From: CAWGGS01 sp963822095
GTDB taxonomy: Bacteria > Desulfobacterota > Desulfobulbia > Desulfobulbales > Desulfocapsaceae
Direction: 5' to 3'
NCBI GenBank assembly: GCA_963822095.1
Contig: CAWGGS010000028.1
Span: 1 to 64,000 of the forward strand
Length of the DNA: 64,000 nucleotides
This document shows, piece after piece, positions 45,607-55,298 of the stretch. The translations under genes and the position numbers were made by a program. A model generated the notes under the pieces. The model had not been told where the DNA came from. It saw only the letters and a program-made list of their open reading frames with translations, and did not search any database. Numbering within the stretch: the first letter of the stretch is position 1; every line of letters starts with the position of its first letter.

Positions 45607-47230
45607 GTTCCCCAACCACTACCAAAGAGGGTTCATACATCTCAGGCGGCTCAAAGCCAAGGAGACAGCAGATGGTGGCCGCCACATTGGCAAGCCCGGG
45701 ATTCTTCACCGGAGCAAGTTTATAAGGTTTCTTTCCCGAAAAATCTTTGATGACCAGAGGAACCGGGTTGTTGGTATGCGCAACCATTGGTGCCCTCACC
45801 CCTTTTTTTTCGGTCCACATGCAGTCGGCATTGCCATGATCGGCGGTGAGCAGAAGCGTCCCCCTGGCCTTTTCTATAACCGGCAACAGCCGGGTCAGGC
45901 AGAGATCGACCGTCTCCACGGCTATCCTGATAGAGACGGGAAAACCGGTATGCCCCACCATGTCGCCGTTGGGATAATTCATTCGGATAAAACGGTATTT
46001 GCCGCTCTCTATTGCCTCGATGACGGCATCGGTTATTTCCGCGGCTTTCATCCACGGACGCAGGTCGAAGGTCACCTTGTCCGAGGGGATTTCGACATAG
46101 GTTTCCAGGTTTTCGTCGATATAACCGGATCGGTTACCGTTCCAGAAATAGGTAACATGCCCGAACTTCTGGGTTTCGGAGATGGCATAGGAAGTGACAC
46201 CGCTTCCGCAGAGGTACTCCCCAAGCGTCCTGTTGATGGACGGCGGCTCCACCAGATATTTGTCGGGAATCTGGGCATCTCCGTCATACTGCATCATCCC
46301 GGCATAAAAAACCTTCGGATACCGCTTCCGATCAAATTCATCAAAATCGTCTTCATCGAAGGCACGTGAAATCTCAATTGCCCGATCTCCCCTGAAATTA
46401 AAAAATATCACGGCATCGCCGTCCTCAATGGTTCCGACAGGAGCATCGTCTTCGGCGATGACGAAACTGGGGATATACTGATCTGTAATCTTCGGATCCT
46501 CACGGTAATATGTCTCAATCGCTTCGCAGGCCGAGGTGAAAAACCGGCCCTCACCAAGGACGTGGGCCTTCCAGCCGTTCTCGACAACCTGCCAGTTGGC
46601 GTTGTACCTGTCCATGGTCGTAACCATCCTGCCACCACCCGAGGCAAAGCGATAATCGCGGCCGTCCTTGGAAAGCGTGGCAAGACCTTTTTCCAACGGC
46701 TCGAAGTACTCCAGAGCGCTCTTCTGACCCACATCCCTGCCGTCCAGCAGACCGTGTAGCCGAACCCTCTTTAAATTGCTTTCGGCACAGTGGTCAAGCA
46801 AGGCCTTCAGTTGGCTGACATTGCTATGGACGTTGCCGTCGGAGACAAGCCCGATAAAGTGGACGGTTCCCCCCGCCTTTGCACACCGTTCCACCTCCTG
46901 CCATGCCTTGCCGACAAAAATTGCACCCGATTCAATGGCCTCGTTTACAAGCCTCGCCCCCTGGGGGAAAATCCGTCCCGCCCCCAAGGCATTATGTCCG
47001 ACCTCCGAATTGCCCATGTCCCCGTCCGTTGGCAGACCTACGGCAAACCCATGGGCCTTTAACCTCGTCATCAGATTTTCCTTGAGCAACGAATCCAAAG
47101 TCGGTGTATAGGCCATAAAGACCCCGTCACTTTCGTCCTGGGGACCGATACCGACACCATCCATAATAACGGCCACCACCGGACCGGACGATACCGGGCC
47201 GGCTAGGGGTTGCAATCTCAAATCTGTCAT
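45599..47230 (-). CDS. gpmI: 2,3-bisphosphoglycerate-independent phosphoglycerate mutase
   Basis: A 543-residue metalloenzyme of glycolysis interconverting 3- and 2-phosphoglycerate. The phosphoserine site is MGNSEVGHNALGAGR; metal ligands lie in VIMDGVGIG and LLLTADHGNADCMW. Other blocks: HGLLDGRDVG, FFNFRGDRAIE and MNYPNGDMVGHTG. Length is typical. Coupled to darP downstream. Confidence 0.93.
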   Translation of the reverse strand: MTDLRLQPLAGPVSSGPVVAVIMDGVGIGPQDESDGVFMAYTPTLDSLLKENLMTRLKAHGFAVGLPTDGDMGNSEVGHNALGAGRIFPQGARLVNEAIESGAIFVGKAWQEVERCAKAGGTVHFIGLVSDGNVHSNVSQLKALLDHCAESNLKRVRLHGLLDGRDVGQKSALEYFEPLEKGLATLSKDGRDYRFASGGGRMVTTMDRYNANWQVVENGWKAHVLGEGRFFTSACEAIETYYREDPKITDQYIPSFVIAEDDAPVGTIEDGDAVIFFNFRGDRAIEISRAFDEDDFDEFDRKRYPKVFYAGMMQYDGDAQIPDKYLVEPPSINRTLGEYLCGSGVTSYAISETQKFGHVTYFWNGNRSGYIDENLETYVEIPSDKVTFDLRPWMKAAEITDAVIEAIESGKYRFIRMNYPNGDMVGHTGFPVSIRIAVETVDLCLTRLLPVIEKARGTLLLTADHGNADCMWTEKKGVRAPMVAHTNNPVPLVIKDFSGKKPYKLAPVKNPGLANVAATICCLLGFEPPEMYEPSLVVVGEHG

Positions 47231-47445
47231 TCTGTCTCCTTGCAGGTCATTTTAGAGACCAAGCTATCATTTTTTTTTATGTATTTGCTTAGATTATTTT
47301 TGTAATTCTTGCCGGATTCCTTTACAATGCGCATTATAAAGGATGTAAACAGGGTAATCTTTTAAAAGCTGTTTATCCGGGGATGGCAGGGTAAAAAGCT
47401 TCTTTCAAGAGGTATGCGAAATTTTTATTGTCTCCGCGTACTCAC

Positions 47446-47510
47446 TGTACGTCGTATCAATTAAAAATTTGCGGCACCGATGCAGCCGGAGTGGAATTTT
47501 GCCACCATCA
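47446..47510. repeat. second copy of the 34.5-kb repeat (partial)
   Basis: TGTACGTCGTATCAATTAAA, then AATTTGCGGCACCGATGCAG and GCCACCATCA match the right half of the element at 34433-34590 (GTACGTCGTAACGG, AATTTGCAGCAACGA, GACACCATCA). The left terminal arm is absent. The stretch 47231-47572 shows nothing else. Confidence 0.5.
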
Positions 47511-47572
47511 AAGAGAAATGTATATCATCCACCGCATTCATGCAATAAAGCATCGCCTTGGCCTTGGTAAAT

Positions 47573-48175
47573 ATGGCAAAAACAAATTCACCCAGCCTTG
47601 AAATCCGGGTTCACCCAGCTTCAATTCAACGATTCACCATTCTCCTACAGAGCGGTGTCGACATTGAGACAGCCAGTCTTTGCTCCCTCGAAGATTTTTT
47701 GAGCAACCTGCCCGGATTCACTAAGGACTATATAACCAACCGTATCCAGACTATTTTTTTAAACGGTTCAGCAGTGGATGATCTGGAAGTGCCCATCCCG
47801 GACAACAATCCGACCTTGGCAATATCGGCGGCAATGCCCGGACTTGCAGGCGCGATTTTCCGACGCAACAGCATGCATGCAGCCTTGCGCTCCCAAAAGA
47901 GCCCGACCGTCGATGCCCCGGGACCAAACGAAACCATGAACGTAAAGTTGAAGCTCTTCAACATGATTGCCATGGAAAAAGGAGAAGCCCTTTTTGCCCG
48001 AGGTGTCGGAGTTACCGGTCCCGGTCTGGCTGATTTCCTCTCAGATCATCCTACACTGCTCTCGAAAATCACCTCTGCCGTGCTCACGGGTAAAACCGTG
48101 GAAAACAAAGATCTCATCATGATGCTGCAAAAAGAAAAGAGTCTACAGCTCATCATCAAGAAAGACAATGAGTAA
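47573..48175 (+). CDS. hypothetical protein coupled to moeA
   Basis: About 200 residues. Start ATG at 47573 (a TTG at 47558 is in frame). No domain is recognised; the sequence VHPASIQRFTILLQSGVDIE and NMIAMEKGEALFARGVGVTG is soluble, mixed helix and strand. Its last eight bases overlap the moeA start, so it is translationally coupled to cofactor synthesis. Candidate: a partner in metal insertion or a regulator. Confidence 0.5.
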   Translation: MAKTNSPSLEIRVHPASIQRFTILLQSGVDIETASLCSLEDFLSNLPGFTKDYITNRIQTIFLNGSAVDDLEVPIPDNNPTLAISAAMPGLAGAIFRRNSMHAALRSQKSPTVDAPGPNETMNVKLKLFNMIAMEKGEALFARGVGVTGPGLADFLSDHPTLLSKITSAVLTGKTVENKDLIMMLQKEKSLQLIIKKDNE

Positions 48176-49433
48176 CAATACCCGCGACATGCTCGGACGC
48201 AAGGGGCTCACCCCTGTCGACGAGGCGCTGAACATACTACTCACCTCTCTTGAGGCAACTCCCCTCCGGTCTGAAACCATACCCCTATACGAGACGCTCG
48301 ACCGGGTAACGGCTACCGCCATCATCTCACCGGAAGACCTGCCTTCCCATGCCCGTTCAACAATGGACGGGTTTGCAGTCCACGCCGCCGACACCTTCGG
48401 GGCAACGGAGTCCATGCCGGGCTATCTCCGCATCGTGGGGGAAGTACTCATGGGTGAACTACCAAAGATTACGGTAGAACGCGGGGCCTGCGCCAAAATC
48501 TCCACCGGCGGCCTGCTGCCGCCAGGCACCGATGCCGTGATCATGCTGGAACATACCGTCCCGATAGACGAGACCATGTTGGAGGTCGTGAAACCTGTCG
48601 GAGTCGGCACCAATCTGATCGCCATTGGTGAAGATATCGCTAGAGGCACTCCCGCCCTGCCTGTCGGCCATCGTCTCCGCCCCCAGGATCTCGGTCTTCT
48701 GGCCGGATTAGGCATCGCTCAGGTGACGGTCTCGCACAGACCTTCGGTGGGGATTCTATCCACGGGCGATGAAATCGTTCCTTACACCACGACGCCACCC
48801 CCGGGTAAAATACGAGACATTAACAGTATAACCATCTCGGGACTCGTCAAGAGAGCAGGAGCCCTCGTCACCGACTACGGAATCGTCTCAGACAGAATCG
48901 AGCATTTCCTTCCGGCGCTGGAAACGGCGGTTGCCGAAAATGACATCGTCCTCTTTTCAGGCGGTAGCTCGGTGGGAATGCGCGATCTCGGCGAGCAGGC
49001 AATAGAGTCCCTGGGGGAACCCGGCATCCTGGTCCACGGTGTAGCCCTGAAACCTGGCAAACCGATTATCATCGGCCTTTCGGAAAACACGCCCATTTTC
49101 GGTCTTCCCGGCCACCCGGTATCCGCCATGGTCTGCTTTGACTTTTTTGTTCTGCCTGCCATCAGGCACCTTTCCGGGCTCCAGGGCCGGGATAAGCTTC
49201 CCTCTCCTGTTATCAAAGCCGTACTGGCGAGAAATATCAACTCGGCTCCAGGGAGAAGAGACCTGATCCGGGTTCAACTTACCAAAAAAGAAAACGACTG
49301 GGTTGCCGAGCCCGTTTTGGGTAAATCAGGCGCCATAACGACCCTTTCCCGTGCCCATGGCTGGTTTCTCATCGATGAACACAGCCAGGGTGTGACAAAA
49401 GGTACACCGATCGAGGTCACGCTGTATCCATGA
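48168..49433 (+). CDS. moeA: molybdopterin molybdotransferase MoeA
   Basis: A 421-residue MoeA/gephyrin-E protein that inserts molybdenum or tungsten into adenylylated molybdopterin. Blocks: ARSTMDGFAVHA, MLEHTVPIDETM, VGILSTGDEIVPY, VLFSGGSSVGMRD, LKPGKPIIIGL, and FGLPGHPVSAMV. Start overlaps the preceding gene; stop overlaps the next moeA-PBP start by four bases. Confidence 0.93.
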   Translation: MSNNTRDMLGRKGLTPVDEALNILLTSLEATPLRSETIPLYETLDRVTATAIISPEDLPSHARSTMDGFAVHAADTFGATESMPGYLRIVGEVLMGELPKITVERGACAKISTGGLLPPGTDAVIMLEHTVPIDETMLEVVKPVGVGTNLIAIGEDIARGTPALPVGHRLRPQDLGLLAGLGIAQVTVSHRPSVGILSTGDEIVPYTTTPPPGKIRDINSITISGLVKRAGALVTDYGIVSDRIEHFLPALETAVAENDIVLFSGGSSVGMRDLGEQAIESLGEPGILVHGVALKPGKPIIIGLSENTPIFGLPGHPVSAMVCFDFFVLPAIRHLSGLQGRDKLPSPVIKAVLARNINSAPGRRDLIRVQLTKKENDWVAEPVLGKSGAITTLSRAHGWFLIDEHSQGVTKGTPIEVTLYP

Positions 49434-51352
49434 ACAGAACTATCTATGTCTATAACAAGCCTCTTGACGAGGCAAAACGCATCTGGCACCAGGCCCTCTC
49501 GGAAAATGATTTTTTTGACAGGCATCCGGTGGAATCGATAGCCGTCGATGACTGTCTTGGGAAAATCACTGCCGAGCCGGTCTTTGCAGGAACGTCATCG
49601 CCCTCTTACAATGCCGCCGCCATGGACGGCATTGCCGTGTATTTCGAAGACCTTGCCGCGGCAAGCGATGCAAACCCCGTCCGCCTGCTTTCGGACCGTT
49701 TCCAGCCGGTGAACACGGGCAACGCGCTGCCTGCCGACTTCAACGCGGTGGTGATGATCGAAGACGTCAACCAGTTAAGTGAAACCGAAGTTGAGCTGAC
49801 CATGCCCGCAACCCCGTGGCAACATGTGCGCACCATCGGTGAAGATATTGTGACCACGGAACTGATTCTCCCGGAAGGCCATACAATCCGCCCCATCGAC
49901 CAGGGAGCGATGCTTGCCACCGGCATCACCGAAATCAAGGTTAAACGTCCCCCGAAGGTGACGGTTATCCCCACCGGCAGTGAACTCGTTCAACCCGGAA
50001 CGGCTGCCAAACCTGGCCAAATCATCGAATTCAACTCGCGCATCCTGGCGGGTTACCTGCGGGAATGGGGAGCCGACGCTAAACGCTCGGCCCCGGTGGT
50101 CGATGATCAGGCCAAGCTGAAGGACGCCATCCTTACTGCTGCCAGGGAAAACGATATGGTGATCCTCAATGCCGGCGCCTCGGCCGGGACCAAGGATTTC
50201 ACGGCCCAGGTCCTATCGAGCCTGGGCAGGGTCATCGTCCATGGAGTGGCAATTAAACCCGGAAAGCCGGTTATTCTGGGCCTCGTGGAAGGCACACCGG
50301 TTATCGGCCTGCCCGGCTATCCGGTTTCGGCCATTCTGACCATGCGCCTTTTTGTCCGGGAGATGATCGCGGGATTTCTTGGTCTGGATGCCCCGTCCGA
50401 CCCGGTCCTAGAGGCCACCATGTCCAGGCCGCTTCCTTCCTCCATGGGTGTTGATCAATTTGTCAGGGTAACACTCGGCAATGTCGGCGGAACCTTGATG
50501 GCAACACCATCGGGCAAAGGAGCGGGAGCGGTCATGTCCCTGGTGCGTGCCGACGGCATTCTGACCATTCCCACTGGCAGCGAGGGTGTGGGAGCAGGAG
50601 AAAAGGTGCAAGTCGAGCTGGTTCGGCCAAAGGCGGAAATCGATTCCACCCTGGTTTTTATCGGCAGTCACGACAACATCCTCGACCTCATCGCCAACCA
50701 GCTGCATAGGAGGACCCCCCTCATCCGCATTTCCTCGGCCCATGTGGGCTCCATGGGCGGTATCATGGCCATCCGTCGCAACGAGGCCCATCTGGCAGGC
50801 AGCCATCTGCTCAACGAGGAAAACGGAGAGTACAATGTCTCCTTTATCAAACGGTTCCTCCCCGACCGGCCGCTTAAGCTTGTGAACCTCTGCTATCGGC
50901 AGCAAGGCCTGATCGTCAGGAAAGGGAACCCCAAAAATATACAAAATTTCTCAGATATCGCCGCAAGAGAGTTGACCTTTATAAACCGTCAGGGTGGAGC
51001 CGGGACCCGCCTTCTTACCGACAAAATTCTGAAGGATTCGAATATTAAACCCTCTGACATAAAAGGGTATGATCATGAAGAATACACCCATATGAGTGTA
51101 GCGGCGGCTGTTGCCGCGGGCAGCGTCGATGCCGGCATGGGGATTCTGGCCGCAGCCAGGGCGCTGAACCTCGATTTCATCCCTGTTGCCGAAGAGCGCT
51201 ACGACCTGATTGTTCCGGAACAGTTCGCTGGTGATGAAAAGGTGCTGGCCGTTCTCGAGCTGATGGAATCAAGCGATGAATTCCACCGCCAGATTCTTGC
51301 TCTCGGAGGCTATGACCTCAGGGATTGCGGCAAGGTAATGTATCGGCAGTGA
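49430..51352 (+). CDS. MoeA fused to a PBP-like domain
   Basis: A 640-residue fusion. Residues ~1-405: second MoeA copy (YNAAAMDGIAVYFEDL, MIEDVNQL, VIPTGSELVQPG, LNAGASAGTKDF, IGLPGYPVSA). Residues ~420-640: PBP_like ligand domain (GGIMAIRRNEAHLAGSHLL, GLIVRKGNPKNIQNF, FINRQGGAGTRLLTDK, AVAAGSVDAGMGILAAARAL). Fusion suggests sensing or selective delivery of molybdate or tungstate to a dedicated enzyme, the AOR downstream. Two unequal MoeA paralogues in tandem usually serve Mo/W selectivity; that is an inference. Confidence 0.88.
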   Translation: MNRTIYVYNKPLDEAKRIWHQALSENDFFDRHPVESIAVDDCLGKITAEPVFAGTSSPSYNAAAMDGIAVYFEDLAAASDANPVRLLSDRFQPVNTGNALPADFNAVVMIEDVNQLSETEVELTMPATPWQHVRTIGEDIVTTELILPEGHTIRPIDQGAMLATGITEIKVKRPPKVTVIPTGSELVQPGTAAKPGQIIEFNSRILAGYLREWGADAKRSAPVVDDQAKLKDAILTAARENDMVILNAGASAGTKDFTAQVLSSLGRVIVHGVAIKPGKPVILGLVEGTPVIGLPGYPVSAILTMRLFVREMIAGFLGLDAPSDPVLEATMSRPLPSSMGVDQFVRVTLGNVGGTLMATPSGKGAGAVMSLVRADGILTIPTGSEGVGAGEKVQVELVRPKAEIDSTLVFIGSHDNILDLIANQLHRRTPLIRISSAHVGSMGGIMAIRRNEAHLAGSHLLNEENGEYNVSFIKRFLPDRPLKLVNLCYRQQGLIVRKGNPKNIQNFSDIAARELTFINRQGGAGTRLLTDKILKDSNIKPSDIKGYDHEEYTHMSVAAAVAAGSVDAGMGILAAARALNLDFIPVAEERYDLIVPEQFAGDEKVLAVLELMESSDEFHRQILALGGYDLRDCGKVMYRQ

Positions 51353-51527
51353 TTGCGCCATACAGGTAAACCCAAGAGCCCCGGGATTTTGATTTTTGAA
51401 GAGTCGCAAGAAGAGATAACCTTTTAAAAAACATCATTGTCTGCACGCACTTCAGACAAGAAGGTAAAACGTCAACCTATTACAGAATCGCATCCCAAAA
51501 ATCCAACGTACAATAAGGAGGAAAGAC

Positions 51528-53255
51528 ATGAGCGATAAAATTTTTCGTGTCAATATGAGCACCCTTACCACAAGCATTGAGGAGGTTCCAGCAGACTGGG
51601 CAGGGCATGGCGGCCGCGGTCTGACATCCACCATCGTCGCAGCCGAAGTCCCACCCACCTGCCATCCCTTGGGGCCCAACAATAAACTCGTCATCGCACC
51701 CGGCCTTCTCTCGGGGACTCCCGCCGCCAATTCCGGCAGGATGTCGTTCGGAGCAAAAAGCCCACTCACCGGCACAATCAAGGAATCCAACTCCGGAGGA
51801 ACCGCCGCCCAGCTTCTTGCCCGCTGCGGCTGTAAAGCCCTGATCCTTGAAGGCCAACCCACGGATGACAAGTGGTACAGCCTGGCCTTAAGCCCGGAGG
51901 GAGTGACGATTACTGCCGAGACAGAGCTGATCGGAAAGGGAAATTTCGACGTCGTGGCAACAGTAGCCGCCCGTGGTGCTGACAAGCTGGGAGTTATCAC
52001 TATCGGTTCGGCTGGAGAGATGAAGATGGCCGCCGCCAATATTTCGGTAAAGGACCCCGATGGGCACCTGCGCTCCGCCGGACGAGGTGGACTCGGTGCA
52101 GTAATGGGCTCCAAACAGGTCAAGTTCATCACCATTGACCCCAAAGACCGCAAGGTTTCCATTGCCGACCCTGAGAAATTTAAAGCAGCCAATAAGGTCT
52201 TTGCCAAGGCTCTTGTCGACAACCCGATCAGCCAGGGACTTGGCCAATACGGCACCAATGTCCTGGTCAACATCATTAATGAGTCCGGCGGCCTGCCGAC
52301 CCGTAACTTCACCGCCGGCCAATTTGCAGGTCATGACAAGATCTCGGGCGAAACCATGTACGACAAGATCATGGAACGCGGCGGCAAACCGAAACATGGC
52401 TGCCACCCCGGATGTGTCATTCAGTGCTCCCAGATATACAATGATATCAACAAGGGATATAAGACATCGGGCTTCGAATATGAATCGATCTGGGCCATGG
52501 GCGCCGATTGCTGCGTTGACGACCTGGACCATATCGCCGAGGCGGATTCTTTGATGGATGACATCGGCATCGATACCATCGAGACCTCGGTGGCCATGGG
52601 TGTGGCCATGGAAGGTGGACTTCTTCCCTTCGGCGACGGAGCCGGAATCTGTCGAATCCTCAAGGATGAAGTCGGCAAAGGTACAGGCCTCGGTCGGATC
52701 ATCGGCGGCGGCGCAGGTGCAGTGGGCAAAGCCTTCGGCGTCTCCAGGGTACCGGTGGTCAAGAACCAGGCCATCCCGGCCTACGATCCCCGGTCCATAA
52801 AAGGCATGGGCATCACCTATGCGACCTCCACCATGGGGGCCGATCATACCATGGGGTATTCCGTCGCCACCAATATCTTAAAGGTCGGCGGCTCGGTGGA
52901 TCCACTCTCCAAGGAGGGACAGGTGGAGCTTTCCCGAAATCTGCAGATTGCAACAGCAGCAATCGATTCAACGGGTATGTGCCTGTTTATCGCCTTTGCC
53001 GCACTCGATGACACCACCTGTCTGCCAGCCCTGATCGATATGCTCAACGCGCGATTCGGCATAGCCCTTACCGGCGACGATGTCGTTAACCTCGGAAAGC
53101 ATATCCTGAAAACGGAAAAGGCCTTTAACGAGGCCGCCGGTTTTACCAAAGCCGACGACAGGTTGCCTGAATTTTTCGAATACGAACCTCTTCCACCCCA
53201 CAATGTTGTCTGGGATTTTGCCGGAGAGGAAATTGATTCATTTTGGAATTTTTAG
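51528..53255 (+). CDS. aldehyde:ferredoxin oxidoreductase (tungsten AOR family)
   Basis: A 575-residue member of the tungstopterin AOR family, reducing acids or oxidising aldehydes with ferredoxin. FSGPL-like N-terminal domain with GKSPLTGTIKESNSGG; Fe-S ligands in KHGCHPGCVIQCSQ; late TTCLPALIDML holds the fourth Cys. GGAGG precedes the ATG at 51528. MoaD follows in the same run without a gap, and two MoeA genes precede, so this is a dedicated tungsten or molybdenum-enzyme cluster. Confidence 0.9.
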   Translation: MSDKIFRVNMSTLTTSIEEVPADWAGHGGRGLTSTIVAAEVPPTCHPLGPNNKLVIAPGLLSGTPAANSGRMSFGAKSPLTGTIKESNSGGTAAQLLARCGCKALILEGQPTDDKWYSLALSPEGVTITAETELIGKGNFDVVATVAARGADKLGVITIGSAGEMKMAAANISVKDPDGHLRSAGRGGLGAVMGSKQVKFITIDPKDRKVSIADPEKFKAANKVFAKALVDNPISQGLGQYGTNVLVNIINESGGLPTRNFTAGQFAGHDKISGETMYDKIMERGGKPKHGCHPGCVIQCSQIYNDINKGYKTSGFEYESIWAMGADCCVDDLDHIAEADSLMDDIGIDTIETSVAMGVAMEGGLLPFGDGAGICRILKDEVGKGTGLGRIIGGGAGAVGKAFGVSRVPVVKNQAIPAYDPRSIKGMGITYATSTMGADHTMGYSVATNILKVGGSVDPLSKEGQVELSRNLQIATAAIDSTGMCLFIAFAALDDTTCLPALIDMLNARFGIALTGDDVVNLGKHILKTEKAFNEAAGFTKADDRLPEFFEYEPLPPHNVVWDFAGEEIDSFWNF

Positions 53256-53480
53256 ATGAAGATCACGGTCCGACTCTTTGCCTTCTTCCGTGAAGGCCGC
53301 TTTATCGAGGAAATGAAAGAATATCCTGACGAGACGACGGTTGCAGAAGTTATTGACGATCTGAAAATCGATATCAACGCCGTCGGCGTTACCATGATCT
53401 CTTCCCGCCACTGCAACTTTGACACCAAACTGAAGGATGGTGACCAGCTTGGCATTTTCCCAATGATCGGAGGCGGATAA
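53256..53480 (+). CDS. MoaD/ThiS-like sulfur carrier paired with AOR
   Basis: A 74-residue ubiquitin-fold protein ending MIGGG; the C-terminal Gly-Gly would be adenylated and carry sulfur for the dithiolene of molybdopterin. Starts directly after the AOR stop, so it is coupled. Small MoaD genes are a regular partner of AOR genes. Confidence 0.85.
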   Translation: MKITVRLFAFFREGRFIEEMKEYPDETTVAEVIDDLKIDINAVGVTMISSRHCNFDTKLKDGDQLGIFPMIGGG

Positions 53481-53512
53481 AACTTCCATTTGGCGCACTT
53501 ATCGGTATAAAA

Positions 53513-53547
53513 GGAGAGTGGACATATACCCCACTCTCCTTTTTTTT
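53513..53547 (+). terminator. rho-independent terminator after the cofactor operon
   Basis: GGAGAGTGG at 53513 pairs with CCACTCTCC at 53531, followed by eight T. It lies 33 bases after the MoaD stop. Repeat copy E starts right after the T-run. Confidence 0.92.
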
Positions 53548-53664
53548 GGTTCATCCGAACAAAGCATACTTTTGTAAAGCTGAAAGGAACAATCCGGCAG
53601 AGGACATCGCTTCCGGACGCTACCCTGCGACCTCATCGCCTGTACACCATGGCTGACAGACAGC
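53548..53664 (+). repeat. ~230-bp structured interspersed repeat, copy E (left half)
   Basis: GGTTCATCCGAACAAAGCATAC, then CTTCCGGACGCTACCCTGCG and CTGTACACCATGGCTGAC follow the family order; similarity stops near 53664 (CTGACAGACAG). Right half missing. Confidence 0.75.
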
Positions 53665-53768
53665 TCACTCCCTTCCATTCCGATAGGCTATAGTTTCAGG
53701 GGTAATCAGGTTTTTTTTGATTATTCATCCTGTATGTATCCGACACAGGATATGACGTAAAGAGGAGC

Positions 53769-53797
53769 TGGCAACGTACACACCGTTGTGGTATAAT
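53769..53797 (+). promoter_or_regulatory. sigma-70-like promoter of the GGDEF-PilZ gene
   Basis: A perfect TATAAT at 53792-53797 with TGGCAA 17 bases upstream (53769-53774) as a weak -35 box. The ATG at 53856 is ~59 bases downstream. Confidence 0.4.
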
Positions 53798-53855
53798 TTG
53801 AGGCTCTGCAAAATAGAGAGATTCCACTCAAAGACAGGAAACAGAGGAGAACTCC

Positions 53856-55016
53856 ATGGATCCCATCCGAGAATCCATACTCGCATGCAGGTTGAAGGCC
53901 ACCGATGACGATACCTTCATCAACGACCTCAACCAAATAATCGAGCAGCACGGCAAGGCCACCTATCAAAGCATCTTCCAGATTCTTGCCACTCTGGAAC
54001 TTCCCATTGAAAAGGCCACGGAATACTGGCGAAAGGTGCTGAGACACAGGGAGTCCATGAAAGGCGCCTTAAACCGAAATGTCGATCTCGTTACAGCCCT
54101 CTGCGACTTTCTCTCTTTATCACCGGAAAATTTTGACCGCCCGAAGATAGTCGAGGAAAGCGACTTTACAAGAGTTGTCGAGGGTACCACCCATGACAGC
54201 CTTACATCTCTTTTCAATCGACAATATTTTGACCAGATCTTCGAGCAGCATCTCTCCCTTGCCAGACGGTATAACACCGATGTCTCGGTCCTCTTTCTCG
54301 ATGTAGATGATTTCAAAGATGTTAATGATACTTACGGCCACAAGGTCGGCGACGAGACCTTGCGGCTCATTGCCACGGTTATCAAAGAGGAAAAACGAGA
54401 CAGCGATATAGCCGCACGGTACGGCGGAGAAGAATTTATCCTCTTGATGCCCCACAGCGAGAATATCCATGCCTATGTTCTGGCCGAACGGATTCGCCTG
54501 CGGATTCAGCAAATGGAACTCGACGCAAACGGCGAACCGTACAAAGTGACCATCAGTGGAGGTCTTGCCTCTTTCCCGGCAAACGCCAACAATCCCGAGG
54601 AGCTCTTACATAAGGCGGACAGCGCCCTCTATCTCGCCAAGGGGGCCGGAAAAAACACCATCTCCTTCTATAAGGAGGAAAAAAGGCGATACCTGCGGGT
54701 CAAGTTCAATCAACCGGTCAAGATAAAGGAACTCGGATTCAACGGTTCTCTTTCCTATGATGCGAGGAGCAAGGATATCTGCATCGGCGGAATTCTTTTC
54801 GAAAACAAGGACCCTTTGCCGCTTGGTTCACGAATCCAGGTAAGTGTCCCGATTAAGGACGATGAGCCGCTCCTGCTGATCGGCACCGTTGTTCGGGTCG
54901 AGAGATATCAAAGCAATCGTTTTGATATCGGCATGACCATCTCCTTTAAGGAAATGGAAAAGATAGCCAACAATGAAATCGCCAACTTCCTGAAAGAGAC
55001 GACCGACCGGAGGTGA
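53856..55016 (+). CDS. diguanylate cyclase with C-terminal PilZ domain
   Basis: A 386-residue soluble protein. Residues ~1-95: helical N-terminal domain; ~100-275: GGDEF with ARYGGEEF and an I-site (RDSD five residues before); ~280-380: PilZ (RRYLRVKFNQP giving the RxxxR signature, later DICIGGI). So it makes c-di-GMP and also binds it. Ends three bases before the acylphosphatase start. Confidence 0.88.
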   Translation: MDPIRESILACRLKATDDDTFINDLNQIIEQHGKATYQSIFQILATLELPIEKATEYWRKVLRHRESMKGALNRNVDLVTALCDFLSLSPENFDRPKIVEESDFTRVVEGTTHDSLTSLFNRQYFDQIFEQHLSLARRYNTDVSVLFLDVDDFKDVNDTYGHKVGDETLRLIATVIKEEKRDSDIAARYGGEEFILLMPHSENIHAYVLAERIRLRIQQMELDANGEPYKVTISGGLASFPANANNPEELLHKADSALYLAKGAGKNTISFYKEEKRRYLRVKFNQPVKIKELGFNGSLSYDARSKDICIGGILFENKDPLPLGSRIQVSVPIKDDEPLLLIGTVVRVERYQSNRFDIGMTISFKEMEKIANNEIANFLKETTDRR

Positions 55017-55019
55017 CAT

Positions 55020-55298
55020 ATGGCAGACAAAACCATCCACGCAACCATAGAAGGGAGGGTTCAGGGCGTTTATTTCCGAGACTACACAAGAAAAGAGGCC
55101 CAGCGGCTCGGTTTGGTCGGATGGGTACGCAACCTTCGCAACAGCTCGGTTGAGGCAGTCTTTTCCGGAAACTCCGACCAGATAGAACAGATGCTCGCCT
55201 GGTTACACCAAGGCTCTCCGATGGCCTCCGTTACCCGGGTCATCGCCACGGAACTCGATCAGGATCAATCGTTTTCCGATTTTTCCATCCGCTATTAA
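55020..55298 (+). CDS. acylphosphatase
   Basis: A 92-residue acylphosphatase, hydrolysing acyl phosphates such as acetyl phosphate. Phosphate loop GRVQGVYFRDYT with the catalytic Arg, and GWVRNLRNSSVEAVFSG with the catalytic Asn. Length typical. The GGAGGTG before the ATG lies inside the end of the GGDEF-PilZ gene, so the two are one operon. Confidence 0.93.
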   Translation: MADKTIHATIEGRVQGVYFRDYTRKEAQRLGLVGWVRNLRNSSVEAVFSGNSDQIEQMLAWLHQGSPMASVTRVIATELDQDQSFSDFSIRY

